NCBI GenBank assembly: GCA_021740905.1 | Contig: JAIOYV010000009.1 | Coordinates: forward strand, 43,134-107,133 | DNA: 64,000 nucleotides | Origin: Bacteroidales bacterium | GTDB lineage: Bacteria; Bacteroidota; Bacteroidia; Bacteroidales; M50B96 | Reading direction: 5' to 3' | Shown here: piece by piece, positions 37,038-45,832 of the stretch | Layout: every line of letters starts with the position of its first letter | Numbering within the stretch: the first letter of the stretch is position 1 | Notes under the pieces: model-generated | The model's input: the letters and a program-made list of their open reading frames with translations, nothing else | What the model was told of the DNA's origin: nothing | The model's database searches: none | Translations under genes and position numbers: made by a program

Positions 37038-37423
37038 AAATTTGATATTTCTGACGCTGCAAATTTAACAATGTCTTGGTGATGGAACGAAAAAAGTTAT
37101 GAAATATGATGAATATGAGGTTTTGTGTCGAAATACATGGTACAAAGCTGATGATGGGAAAATATAAAAATTGGAATGAGAGAGTGAGGGATGATGGAGT
37201 AACTTAGACTATACTGTCTGTTTTATTGTATTGGTGGGGTCTTTTTTTTTTTTCAGGTGTACCTTAATATATTTGATTTTCTCTGAAATTTTCAAGCGTA
37301 CCTGAATATTTGCCGTTTTATTTTGTATTTGGTCAGCTTTCAAAATAACTTCCCTATTTTGCATCAGCTATTCTCGCATTGGACAATCTGAAAATCGTTG
37401 GTCCAAATTGTTTTTCCTTTAGG

Positions 37424-37496
37424 CGCTGTCATGTCCTTCGGACGATGACAGGTCTTTGCACAGGAAACCTGACATCGTCCGAAGGACATGTCAGCG
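37424..37496. repeat. 29-bp inverted repeat (cruciform-capable)
   Basis: The arms 37424-37452 and 37468-37496 are reverse complements except at two compensating positions (T/A and A/T), with an 18-bp perfect core CATGTCCTTCGGACGATG and a 15-nt loop. It lies ~100 bp ahead of the AsmA-like gene. There is no T-run. Confidence 0.9.
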
Positions 37497-37562
37497 TTTC
37501 CGCCCGTGTTCCTGGCCCGCATAAGGAAAATTGATTGAAAAATAAAATCCAAAAATTTTCCC

Positions 37563-37570
37563 TACTTTTG
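37563..37570 (+). promoter_or_regulatory. -7 element of the AsmA-like gene
   Basis: TACTTTTG is an exact TAnnTTTG match 24 nt before the ATG at 37595. It falls inside the open frame that extends to 37535 and so decides the start in favour of 37595. Confidence 0.5.
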
Positions 37571-37594
37571 ATTCCAAACCTAAACGATAAAACG

Positions 37595-40354
37595 ATGAAA
37601 CGATTCTTTAAAATCCTGTTTGTAGTAGTACTGATCCTGTTGGCATTGCTGATTTTCCTGCCTATGGTGTTCCAATCGAAAATTGAAGAAACCGCCAAAA
37701 CCGAATTGAACAAAGCGGTTGCAGCGAAAATTGATTTTAAGGACGTGAAACTTTCATTGATTTCGAGCTTCCCCGATTTTAAGTTCGAGATAAACGATTT
37801 GTCGGTGGTAGGTGTTGGCGATTTTGAAAACGACACCCTGGCCTTTATCCATAAACTTCAATTGAAACTCGATTTGTTTTCGGTCTTTGGGGGCGACGAG
37901 TTTGCCATCAAAAGCATTGTGGTAGACGACCCACTCGTATTCGTGAAAATCCTGAAAGATGGAAAAGCCAATTATGATATTGCCCTTCCTTCCGATGAAG
38001 TCGAATTAGCCGATACCACTGCCAGTTCTGGTGGGATGGTCATCAAACTAAAAGATTTCCAGATAAACCGGGGCCATATTGTGTACGACGATTACAGCTA
38101 CGATATGCTGATGGTGATTCAGGGGCTTGATATGCAATTCGAAGGCGACCTTACCGAGGCAAGCACAAAACTCGACCTTGTGACAAAAATAGCCAGTTTC
38201 GATTTCGATTACGAAGGTATGCGTTATATGAATTCGGCCGCAGTCGATTTTAAAGGGATTATCGATGCCAACCTCGAAACCTTTGTTTTTAATTTTCTTG
38301 AAAACGAATTGTTGATCAACCAGTTTCCTATAAAATTTACAGGTATGTTTGGGATGCCAGGTAATGATTATGACCTAGACCTGGCCTTTTCTTCACCAAA
38401 AACCGATTTCAAACATCTGCTTTCGTTGATCCCGGCCTTGTACATGAACGATTTTAAGGATATGAAAACCATTGGTGAAATGTCGTTCAAAGGAACTGTG
38501 AAAGGGATTTACAACGATAATCTGATCCCTGGTTTCAACATCAACCTTTTGGTCGACAAAGCCCTGTTCAAATACCCCGACTTGCCCCGTTCGGCAGAAA
38601 ATATCAGCATCGACCTGCAACTTACCAATCCTGGTGGCGATCCTGATTTTACCGAAATCTGGCTCAAAAAGTTCCATGTCGATTTGGGAACCAATCCTGT
38701 CGATATGACTTTCAAGATAAAAAACCCTGTAAGCGACATGCACATAAACGGGCAGGTGGATGCGAAAGTTGATTTTGCAGGAATGACTGATATTGTTCCC
38801 ATGGAAGGCTATACGATGAAAGGGATGCTGGATGCCAGCTTAAAGATGTTGGGCAATATGTCGGCCATTGAAGAAGAACGCTATTCGGATTTCGCTGCCT
38901 CGGGCCGCTTGGACCTCGATGGCTTTGAAATGAGTTCGCCCGATTTCCCTGCCCCTTTGGTGATTTCAAAAGCTGCCATGTCTTTTTCTCCAGCCTCCAT
39001 CGATCTAAGCCAATTCGATGCAAGACTGGGTAGCTCTAATTTTCAACTATCTGGCAAATTTGAAAATTATATCTCCTACGTTTTCAAGGATGAAACCCTT
39101 ATTGGAAGCCTCGACCTGAAATCGACACTGATAAACCTGAACGAATTGATGGGCATCGAAGAAAGCCCTGAAACCACAACTGCCGAAGAAAGTACGCCTA
39201 TGGAAGTGGTGGAAATCCCTAAGAATATCGACTTTACGTTTACCGCTGCCATCGAAAAATTGATATACGACAAATTACTCATTGACCAGATGAACGGAAT
39301 GATCACGATGAAAGATGGCCGCATGAGCATGGATAAACTCGGAATGGATATGTTGGGTGGCAACATGCTTCTAACCGGATATTACGATTCAAAGGATATT
39401 ACGAAACCAGAAGTCGATTTTCAAATGAAGATCACCGATATTGCCATTGACAAGAGCTACGAAACCTTCCAGACTATTGAAAAACTGACTCCTCTGGCAA
39501 AAAATTGCCGTGGGAATATCTCTGCTGATATCAAGCTGAAAAGCCTGCTCGACCAGCAAATGAACCCGGTAATGAGTTCGATCAACAGCAGTGGGAGCCT
39601 GTCGTCGAAACAGATTTCGATTGTCGATTCAAAAGCTTTCAAAACCCTGGGCGACAAACTAAAGATGGAGAAGTTAAGCGAACCAAGTCTTAATGATTTT
39701 AAAGCCTCGTACGAAATGAAGGATGGCATCCTGGAAGTGAAACCTTTTGTAGCTAAAGTTGCCGGGCAAAAAGCTACCATCTCCGGAACCCAGGGCATCG
39801 ACCGGAGCATTGACTATAAAATGGCATTGGATATTCCCACAGCCTCGTTTGCCGGAAGTTTAAACAGCGTTTTCCCGGGCCAGGTAATGGGCGATTTCAT
39901 GAATGTGAATGTTCTTTTCACAGGAAGTTTGGACGATCCGAAAGTGGGCGTTGGACTGGGTAGCGATAACAAATCGCTGGTCGGTGCCGCTAAAGACAAG
40001 GTGAAGGAAGAAGTAGGCAAAAAGGTGGATGAAGCCAAAGAAAAGGTCAACGAAGAAATTCAGAAAAAGAAAGAAAAAATTCTGAAAGATGCCCAACAAA
40101 AAGCCGATGCAATGAAGGAAGCTGCCCGAAAATCGGCAGAAAAGATAAGGGCCGAGGCCGACAAGAAAGCGAAAGAATTGACCGATGCCGCCAAAAACAA
40201 AAATGCCATCGAGAAGAAGTTGGCCCAAACTGCCGCCGAAAAGCTCCGCAAAGAAGCCGACGAAAAAGCCAAAAAAGTAGTCTCGGAAGCCGACAAGCAA
40301 GCTGACGAGATTATGAAAAAAGCGAAAGAAGAAGCGGATAAGGTGGTGGTTTAA
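37595..40354 (+). CDS. AsmA-family envelope protein with charged helical tail
   Basis: 919 residues from ATG at 37595, which opens with a membrane anchor (ILFVVVLILLALLIFLPMVF). The body has AsmA/TamB-like features: KIDFKDVKLSLISSFPDFKF, then long beta-rich repeats with DLSVVGVGDFENDTLAFI, and the C-terminal AsmA_2 region LKSLLDQQMNPVMSSINSSG ... MGDFMNVNVLFTGSLDDPKV. AsmA-like proteins are thought to form lipid-transfer grooves across the periplasm. The last ~125 residues (KDKVKEEVGKKVDEAKEK to the end) are nearly pure A/K/E/D helix resembling LEA or coiled-coil proteins, an unusual addition. Its promoter box supports this start. Confidence 0.85.
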   Translation: MKRFFKILFVVVLILLALLIFLPMVFQSKIEETAKTELNKAVAAKIDFKDVKLSLISSFPDFKFEINDLSVVGVGDFENDTLAFIHKLQLKLDLFSVFGGDEFAIKSIVVDDPLVFVKILKDGKANYDIALPSDEVELADTTASSGGMVIKLKDFQINRGHIVYDDYSYDMLMVIQGLDMQFEGDLTEASTKLDLVTKIASFDFDYEGMRYMNSAAVDFKGIIDANLETFVFNFLENELLINQFPIKFTGMFGMPGNDYDLDLAFSSPKTDFKHLLSLIPALYMNDFKDMKTIGEMSFKGTVKGIYNDNLIPGFNINLLVDKALFKYPDLPRSAENISIDLQLTNPGGDPDFTEIWLKKFHVDLGTNPVDMTFKIKNPVSDMHINGQVDAKVDFAGMTDIVPMEGYTMKGMLDASLKMLGNMSAIEEERYSDFAASGRLDLDGFEMSSPDFPAPLVISKAAMSFSPASIDLSQFDARLGSSNFQLSGKFENYISYVFKDETLIGSLDLKSTLINLNELMGIEESPETTTAEESTPMEVVEIPKNIDFTFTAAIEKLIYDKLLIDQMNGMITMKDGRMSMDKLGMDMLGGNMLLTGYYDSKDITKPEVDFQMKITDIAIDKSYETFQTIEKLTPLAKNCRGNISADIKLKSLLDQQMNPVMSSINSSGSLSSKQISIVDSKAFKTLGDKLKMEKLSEPSLNDFKASYEMKDGILEVKPFVAKVAGQKATISGTQGIDRSIDYKMALDIPTASFAGSLNSVFPGQVMGDFMNVNVLFTGSLDDPKVGVGLGSDNKSLVGAAKDKVKEEVGKKVDEAKEKVNEEIQKKKEKILKDAQQKADAMKEAARKSAEKIRAEADKKAKELTDAAKNKNAIEKKLAQTAAEKLRKEADEKAKKVVSEADKQADEIMKKAKEEADKVVV

Positions 40355-40713
40355 CCGTGCCACCGCGTGGAGCGGTTGCACTGGTTTTTCATCCATCCAC
40401 CGCTTGGCGGGGCAGGCCCAACCCTTCCTTAATGTAAGGAAGGGCATTCCCCTGTTGCAAAATTATGTGCGAAACAATACATTTTGTTCATCCACCCCAA
40501 CCCCTCCTTAAAGCAAGTAGGGGCTTTCCCCTGTCGCACATTATTTGGGAAATTGCACCAACCTTGGCTATGAAACACTGATTGTCCCGCTTAATTCCTG
40601 CCCCGCAGAAGGCGCGGGTAAGGGTGAGACTGAATTGAGCGATGAAAACGAGAACTGAGTTGGGGCCTGCCTCGCCTTTTGGTGATGGATGAACACAAAA
40701 CACAAATCGAATC
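40355..40713. other. Spacer with duplicated CCAACCC segment and hairpins
   Basis: 359 bp. Two diverged copies of a ~95-bp segment (40390-40480 and 40487-40550) share the words CCAACCC, TCCTTA, GGGC, TTCCCCTG and GCACA/GCAAAA. Hairpin CCCTTCCTTA-ATG-TAAGGAAGGG lies at 40422-40444, and ACCGC-GTGGA-GCGGT at 40362-40376, just after the AsmA stop. TCATCCATCCACC at 40389 is mirrored by GGTGATGGATGA at 40680. No gene is seen. Confidence 0.6.
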
Positions 40714-41421
40714 TCACCCCAAAATATTTTTCTTCGAAACCGTAGCTATAAAATCCTTCAAATAGAAAGGTTCAAAGTAAGCTACATCGACAAACTGATT
40801 ATTCGCGTAAGCAAGTTCCGAAAGAGAAGCCATTGAGGCACTGCTTGCTTCAACATTTTCAATGAACCGGGCATTCTTGTGTTGTATCATTTCCTGGCAC
40901 TTTATAGCACCATTGCCAAAAAAGTACACCGGTCGTTGATCTATTATTTCCTGAAAAGATTGTTCATCAATGATATCGGCAGATATCTCTTTTTGCAACT
41001 GGTTTTCTTTGTCGTAAAGGGCAGTGAAAACCTCCATTCGCCGGGCATCAATCATGGGACAAAACCAGGGATCGTCGGCCAAATCAACATTCTCAATTTT
41101 TCCTGAAGAAACCTGCCATGCCAAGGCTTGCAAAGTTGAAATTGCAATGAGTGGTTTTGACGCACCATAGCACAAACCTTTTGCGGTAGACACCCCGATA
41201 CGCAAACCCGTGTAAGAGCCTGGCCCCTGGCTTACAGCAATAGCATCCAGGTCATTGATGGTGATGTTTTGCTCTTTCAGGATTTCATCGATATAAACCG
41301 TAAGCCGTGTGGCATGAGATTTATCCTCATCGGTTTCGCGCAAAGCGATCACTTGTCCGTCCGTTGCTAAGCAAACAGAACAGATTGGTGTAGAAGTTTC
41401 TATGTTAAGTATGAGTGCCAT
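40714..41421 (-). CDS. tsaB: tRNA threonylcarbamoyladenosine biosynthesis protein TsaB
   Basis: 235 residues. ASKHA-fold start ILNIETSTPICSVCLA and the hallmark AVSQGPGSYTGLRIGVSTAK, then KPLIAISTLQALA. TsaB pairs with TsaD and TsaE to make t6A37 in ANN-decoding tRNAs. The usual length is about 230 residues. The neighbouring genes are unrelated. Just upstream of its ATG lies a cluster of TTCTGAGTT and GTCATTCA spacer words. Confidence 0.95.
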   Translation of the reverse strand: MALILNIETSTPICSVCLATDGQVIALRETDEDKSHATRLTVYIDEILKEQNITINDLDAIAVSQGPGSYTGLRIGVSTAKGLCYGASKPLIAISTLQALAWQVSSGKIENVDLADDPWFCPMIDARRMEVFTALYDKENQLQKEISADIIDEQSFQEIIDQRPVYFFGNGAIKCQEMIQHKNARFIENVEASSASMASLSELAYANNQFVDVAYFEPFYLKDFIATVSKKNILG

Positions 41422-41430
41422 GTTTGTATA

Positions 41431-41548
41431 AGTTCTGAGTTAAAAAGTTCTGAGTTGGAAAGTTCTGAGTTCAACTTGACCATACTGTCATTTTAAAGTC
41501 ATTAAGTAGTCATTCAATGGTCATTAAGTTGTCATTCAATTGTCAAAT
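41431..41548. repeat. Spacer repeats: TTCTGAGTT words followed by GTCATTCA words
   Basis: 41431-41474 holds three copies of AAGTTCTGAGTT at 15-bp spacing. 41486-41548 holds five GTCATT(A/C)A words. The same two vocabularies occur separately at 13836-13897/45445-45799 and at 14666-14984. Confidence 0.7.
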
Positions 41549-41765
41549 TTCCATTTCTTTTTTCTTCGATATTCAAAATCAATTCGTTTGGGTTTGGGAA
41601 TTGAATAGGCAACAGTTCAATTCTAAATGGTAACTCCATATCTCTTAGCTCATCAACCTTTTTATCTAAAAGCCCTTTTTCAGTGCAATAATTAAAGGTC
41701 AATTTTCTGTTTTGCCATGTTTGATTATGTCCAAGTTCAGGGTTTGATGTGTGCAAATTATTCAT
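41532..41765 (-). CDS. Small hypothetical protein
   Basis: 77 residues, no recognised domain. Its ATG overlaps the TGA of the upstream 219-residue gene by four bases, the usual sign of translational coupling and the main reason to keep it. The sequence (ELRDMELPFRIELLPIQFPN, PNELILNIEEKR) is hydrophilic without signal or membrane segment. Its end runs into GTCATTCA spacer words. It could alternatively be the remnant of a larger gene. Confidence 0.4.
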   Translation of the reverse strand: MNNLHTSNPELGHNQTWQNRKLTFNYCTEKGLLDKKVDELRDMELPFRIELLPIQFPNPNELILNIEEKRNGNLTIE

Positions 41766-42421
41766 ATTCTATATTTAAGGTTCCAAATCAACATTGGGAA
41801 CCAATATCCTGTATCATCTTTAAATCCCATTCCGGGAATATAGTTTCTGTATCCAAACAAATCCTGATAAGTTTTATTTGGTAATGAAGCTTGAAAATCA
41901 AAATTCATTTTCATTTTTTGTGTAATTCTAAATTCGTATCCAGTCGATATACTTAATCCGAAAATATATTTTGTATGCTCAACACTCACGGGCATTTCAA
42001 TAGGTCCCTCACTGGGGGGCAATTGGTACGATCCACGTTCATGTATAATGGAATTGTTCAGGAACAAACCAAAATGAAAGAATTTTTGTTTTTCATAATC
42101 CTTACGAAAATTAAAGTAGCTCCCTATTTTGATATAACCGCCAGTTTGTTTGTCTATATCATACCCTTCGTTTGCACATTTACAATGAGGTGTCAAAAAG
42201 AAATTGATGTAATCCATATTTAATGGACTCTGGTAATTTGGTGTAAACCCAAGATCAATCATCGGTGAAATGAAGGGTTTAATATCGTAGGTGTAGTTCA
42301 CATTAGGGGTCAAGGCAGGAATCTGGAAAAGATTAATTCCTATATACCGACTAGCCATATTTTGTCCAACAATCTGTAATGCGACAAGTAAACATAATAT
42401 GAAGAGCACACTCTTTTTCAT
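41762..42421 (-). CDS. Exported hypothetical, probable outer-membrane barrel
   Basis: 219 residues. Signal peptide MKKSVLFILCLLVALQIVGQ. The mature chain alternates aromatic and polar residues (NVNYTYDIKPFISPMIDLGF, IKIGSYFNFRKDYE, FIFGLSISTGYEFRIT in broken form) and ends WFPMLIWNLKYRI, consistent with a small beta barrel. HCKCANEGYD is an unusual Cys pair. No family name can be given. Confidence 0.6.
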   Translation of the reverse strand: MKKSVLFILCLLVALQIVGQNMASRYIGINLFQIPALTPNVNYTYDIKPFISPMIDLGFTPNYQSPLNMDYINFFLTPHCKCANEGYDIDKQTGGYIKIGSYFNFRKDYEKQKFFHFGLFLNNSIIHERGSYQLPPSEGPIEMPVSVEHTKYIFGLSISTGYEFRITQKMKMNFDFQASLPNKTYQDLFGYRNYIPGMGFKDDTGYWFPMLIWNLKYRI

Positions 42422-42494
42422 TGTTCTTTATTCTACTAAATGCCACAACGCAAAGTCCACCAAACTTCTAATTTCCATTTTCACACCCCGCACC

Positions 42495-42578
42495 TAGCCA
42501 TTAGAAAACTGCCGTCTGTAGACTGAAGACTGTGAACTGCCTTCTGCCAAAAGCCAACAGCCAAATGCCAACAGCCAA
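42495..42578. repeat. CTGCC/GAAGACTG/GCCAACAGCC word repeat
   Basis: Low-complexity words AACTGCC, GACTGAAGACTG and GCCAACAGCC repeat between the hypothetical barrel gene and the adaptor gene. Related GAAGACTG/TGACTG words occur at 49336-49400 and 63771-63812. Confidence 0.6.
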
Positions 42579-43901
42579 CTAATCCACCTTATACAATTCC
42601 TCCTTGTCCACTTTCTTCACTTCCCGGCCATCTTTAAGGACACGGTTGATGGCACTGTAGGGATCGGTCACTACCTCATCGCCTTCTTCAAGGCCAGTGG
42701 TGATCTGGATGTAGGTATTGTCCTGAATACCGGTGGTCACTTCCTGTTGTTTCACTTTGCCATCACCGTATACAAAGACCACTTCTTTCAATTCCTTTTT
42801 TTCAGTTTTCTTTTTCTCCTCGGGACTTAAAGCCTTCAATTTAGCAGTATCGGCACGTGCCGTCACGGCTTGAATGGGAACTGTGAGTATGCTGTCTTCA
42901 TAGTGAGTCAAAATTTCAACCGTAGCCGACATTCCTGGTCTGAAAGGGTGAGGGTTATCTTCGGAAATTAAATGTTGATAGGATTCGTTTAGGATGATGA
43001 TCTTAATATCGAAGTTTGTAACCTGATCGGTGGAAGCACCAATTGTATTGGCAGAATTGGCAATCTCGGTGACAATGCCTTTGAATTTTTCCTCCAGATA
43101 AGCATCAATCTCGATAAGGGCAGTGTCGTTGTGGCCGACCCGCACTATGTCATTTTCGTTCACTTCAACCTTTACTTCCATGAGGTTGAGGTTGGCAATG
43201 CGCAAAAGCTCGGTGCCGGCAAATTGGGCAGTCCCAACAACCCGCTCGCCTTTTTCGACATTCAATTTTGAGATGGTCCCCGAAATGGGCGAATAAATAA
43301 TTGTTTTTTGTAGGTTCTCACGGGCTTCCTTCAACGATGCTTCAGAACTGCTCACAGCAAATTTTGCTGAGTTGACAGATTCTTTGGCTGCCGCGAGGTC
43401 GGCTTTTGCGATTTCCCAGGCTGCCTCGGCATTTTCATAATCCGCTTCAGAGATGGTCTTTTTTGTATAAAGCGTTTGGTTGCGCTCCCAGGCAAGTTGC
43501 TGCTGGGTGTACTGTGCCTCGCTTTGCAATAACCTCGACTTTGAATTGGCCAGGTTCGACTTCGACGAGTTGAGTGCGGCAGTGGCCCTGTCGAGATAGG
43601 ACAGGTAAAGATCTTCCTTGATCTTCAACAGCAATTGGCCTTTTTCGACTTCCTGCCCTTCTTCCACGGCCAGCTCCACAATTTCGCCTGATACATCGGG
43701 GCTGATCTTGACCTCGGTCTGTGGCTGGATTTTGCCGTTGGCCGTAATCGATTCGATAATGGCGCGATACTGGACTTTGTCGGTGGCCACCTCGGTAAGG
43801 TCTTCGCTGCCAATCCAGCCTGCTTTTTTGGCTATCAACAGAAATACAATAAGGGCAACTACACCAATAATAATATATCGGAATTTTTTATTTTTGAACA
43901 T
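42579..43901 (-). CDS. Efflux periplasmic adaptor (MacA/HlyD-like membrane fusion protein)
   Basis: 440 residues. N-terminal anchor YIIIGVVALIVFLLIAKKAG (residues ~9-28). The first lipoyl half is GKIQPQTEVKISPDVSGEIV with EEGQEVEKGQLLLKI, then a long alpha-hairpin (residues ~85-200), then the second half IIYSPISGTISKLNVEKGER, a beta-barrel, and a membrane-proximal domain ending near KEELYKVD. Such adaptors link an inner-membrane ABC (MacB) or RND pump to TolC. It lies 27 nt after the TolC-like gene. The cognate pump gene is not in the immediate neighbourhood. Confidence 0.93.
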   Translation of the reverse strand: MFKNKKFRYIIIGVVALIVFLLIAKKAGWIGSEDLTEVATDKVQYRAIIESITANGKIQPQTEVKISPDVSGEIVELAVEEGQEVEKGQLLLKIKEDLYLSYLDRATAALNSSKSNLANSKSRLLQSEAQYTQQQLAWERNQTLYTKKTISEADYENAEAAWEIAKADLAAAKESVNSAKFAVSSSEASLKEARENLQKTIIYSPISGTISKLNVEKGERVVGTAQFAGTELLRIANLNLMEVKVEVNENDIVRVGHNDTALIEIDAYLEEKFKGIVTEIANSANTIGASTDQVTNFDIKIIILNESYQHLISEDNPHPFRPGMSATVEILTHYEDSILTVPIQAVTARADTAKLKALSPEEKKKTEKKELKEVVFVYGDGKVKQQEVTTGIQDNTYIQITTGLEEGDEVVTDPYSAINRVLKDGREVKKVDKEELYKVD

Positions 43902-43928
43902 GGCTATATCTTAATCAAGTTGATATTA

Positions 43929-45371
43929 TTAGAGTTGAATGGGTTTCCCACGGTAAAACTGAAGTACATTGCTCTTGAACAAATATTCGTACTTGGCTTG
44001 CAACAAATCTGACTGTACTCTTGCGAGTTGGGTCTTGGCCAGGTTAAAATCGACAGTAGTCACCAGGCCCACATCAAATTTCTGCTGGGTATAGCGGAAT
44101 GACTCCTGGGAGGCAGCCAGCGATTTTTCCGAAGCTTTGTACTTTTTCAAAGCTGCCACTGCATCGGCATGGGCCTGCTGGATTTCTTTGTACAGTTGAT
44201 TTTTTGTTGATTCGAGCGTGTACTGGTTGCTGAGCACATTGAGCTTGGAATTTTTGACACCAGTCATCACTTGAAGATTGTTGAAAATAGGAATGGTCAG
44301 GCTCAATGAAACACTTTTGTAGGCATTATCCTTGAACTGATCTGCAAAAGGGTAATCTTTATCCAAATAAGCTGTTGTGGTATATGGATAGGAATAAACA
44401 GGAATATTATTTTCAGTGCGACCAATCAATTGCTCGGGAACTTCCATATCTGTTTCATCGAAAAGTTTTCGGTTGTTTGAGTAACCTGTGTAATAAGATG
44501 CCGAAATTGATAAACGTGGAAGGTAAGCTCCCCTTGCTGCAGCAAGGTTTTTCTCCGAACTTCTAAGTTTATATTCAGCACTTTGGATTTGTGGCAAAAG
44601 TTCAACCCCTTCGGCATAAATAGATCCTACGGTTTGGACAATCCGTCCTTCGTTGATTTCATCAATTTGGGGTCGGACAATTTTGAAATCCTCGGTCGAT
44701 CCTAATTCGAGAAGCTGTGTCAAGGTTAGGTATGACAGGTCGAGATTGTTTTGAGCTGTGATCAATTGCAATTCCTCGCTTGCTTCTTGTGCCTGAATTT
44801 CGAGCAAACTACCCTGGGCCAGGCTTCCTGCCTCAACCAATTTTTCGGTGCGGTCGACTTGCTGTTGGGTAATGCCAAGCTGGTCTTCGGCTATAGCCAC
44901 CAATTCTTCGGCAAACAAAATCTGAAGATAAGCTGCACTAATGTTTAGGGCAATATCATTCTTTAATTTCTCGAAATCTTTGATGCTCGCTTTCAAATTA
45001 AATTCGTTTGCCTTTATGTTGTTATATTGCTGCAAGCCCGAAAACAAAGTGGCCGACGAACTTATGGCAAAATTATAGGATGTCACATTTTGAGTGGTAA
45101 ATTCATACGTAAAAGGATCGACCGAACGCCCCGAACTTAGGTTTCCCGAAACCGACCCGTTCAAACTAGGAAGAATCCCAAATTTCGATTGTTGCAGGGT
45201 GTTCTTTGAATATTCAGTATTTAATGCCTGCTGTTTTACTTGGATATTGTGCTCCAGCGCGTAGTCGATGCATTGCTCAAGGGTCCAGGCTTCCTGAGAC
45301 ATAGAAACCAGCGGGATAATCAGAAATGACCAGGCAAGCAAAAGTGTTCTGGTCCATGTTGTTCGCTTCAT
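43929..45371 (-). CDS. TolC-family outer-membrane efflux protein
   Basis: 480 residues. Signal peptide at 1-25 (TLLLAWSFLIIPLVSMSQE). Two OEP repeats: WTLEQCIDYALEHNIQVKQQ near the N-terminus and SLSLTIPIFNNLQVMTGVKN in the second half, each followed by long helices (SFRYTQQKFDVGLVTTVDFN). Homologues trimerise into the outer-membrane channel of tripartite exporters. It is the first gene of the operon with the adaptor, with no pump gene following before the hypothetical proteins. Confidence 0.95.
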   Translation of the reverse strand: MKRTTWTRTLLLAWSFLIIPLVSMSQEAWTLEQCIDYALEHNIQVKQQALNTEYSKNTLQQSKFGILPSLNGSVSGNLSSGRSVDPFTYEFTTQNVTSYNFAISSSATLFSGLQQYNNIKANEFNLKASIKDFEKLKNDIALNISAAYLQILFAEELVAIAEDQLGITQQQVDRTEKLVEAGSLAQGSLLEIQAQEASEELQLITAQNNLDLSYLTLTQLLELGSTEDFKIVRPQIDEINEGRIVQTVGSIYAEGVELLPQIQSAEYKLRSSEKNLAAARGAYLPRLSISASYYTGYSNNRKLFDETDMEVPEQLIGRTENNIPVYSYPYTTTAYLDKDYPFADQFKDNAYKSVSLSLTIPIFNNLQVMTGVKNSKLNVLSNQYTLESTKNQLYKEIQQAHADAVAALKKYKASEKSLAASQESFRYTQQKFDVGLVTTVDFNLAKTQLARVQSDLLQAKYEYLFKSNVLQFYRGKPIQL

Positions 45372-45832
45372 ACTAAGAGGTTTAAATTTTTGTGGTTAAA
45401 GATAAACATTATACGTTGAAAGACATATTTTATTTCAGTAGGTTAAGAGTTGAAAAGTTCTGAGTTCTGAGTTTGGGAGTTCTGAGTTGAGGCCCTTCTA
45501 TACAAAAGTCTGCCTATATCAACTGACAGGCTTTGTGGGAGATCAATCGAAAAAGTTCGGGGTTTGTAGTTCTTTAATCCTTGACCGACAGGGCTGGATA
45601 ATACTTCTCGAGGGTTACGCTATGGCGAAGCTCCTGCATATCTGCTAGTTCAGAGTTAAGGACAGCTCCCCAACTCAAAACATATTATCTCCCCAACTCA
45701 GAACTTTTCAACTCCGAACTTATCAACTTTTCAACTCCGAACTTATCAACTTTTCAACTAAGAACTCCGAACTTATTCACTCTCAAACTCCGAACTCTTT
45801 CTTACTTTTGCGGGCGAAATTAATTTATTGCA
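45372..45832. repeat. Spacer full of inverted and tandem TTCTGAGTT/AACTTTTCAACT repeats
   Basis: 461 bp between divergent genes. 45445-45490 carries AGTTGAAAAGTTCTGAGTT words, while 45669-45799 carries the reverse-complement vocabulary as a 23-bp tandem (AACTCCGAACTTATCAACTT plus TTC) repeated about three times with degenerate ends. The two blocks can pair. TACTTTTG at 45803-45810 is an exact -7 box for the gene at 45833. Confidence 0.85.

Larger units (their letters stand above)
37038..37594. other. Long spacer with simple words and a T12 tract
   Basis: 557 bp without a convincing gene. It holds GGAATGAGAGAGTGAGGG and GATGATGGAGT words (37173-37200), a 12-T run (37242-37253), and the strong inverted repeat listed separately. 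TACTTTTG at 37563-37570 is a -7 box for the AsmA-like gene. Confidence 0.5.

Noticed and set aside
37242..37253. T12 tract as a terminator
   Set aside because: There is no stem immediately upstream of it on either strand.
38393..40447. Long leftward ORFs (up to 195 codons) antisense to the AsmA-like gene
   Set aside because: The forward frame encodes a coherent anchored AsmA protein; the leftward frames are shadows of its biased codon use.
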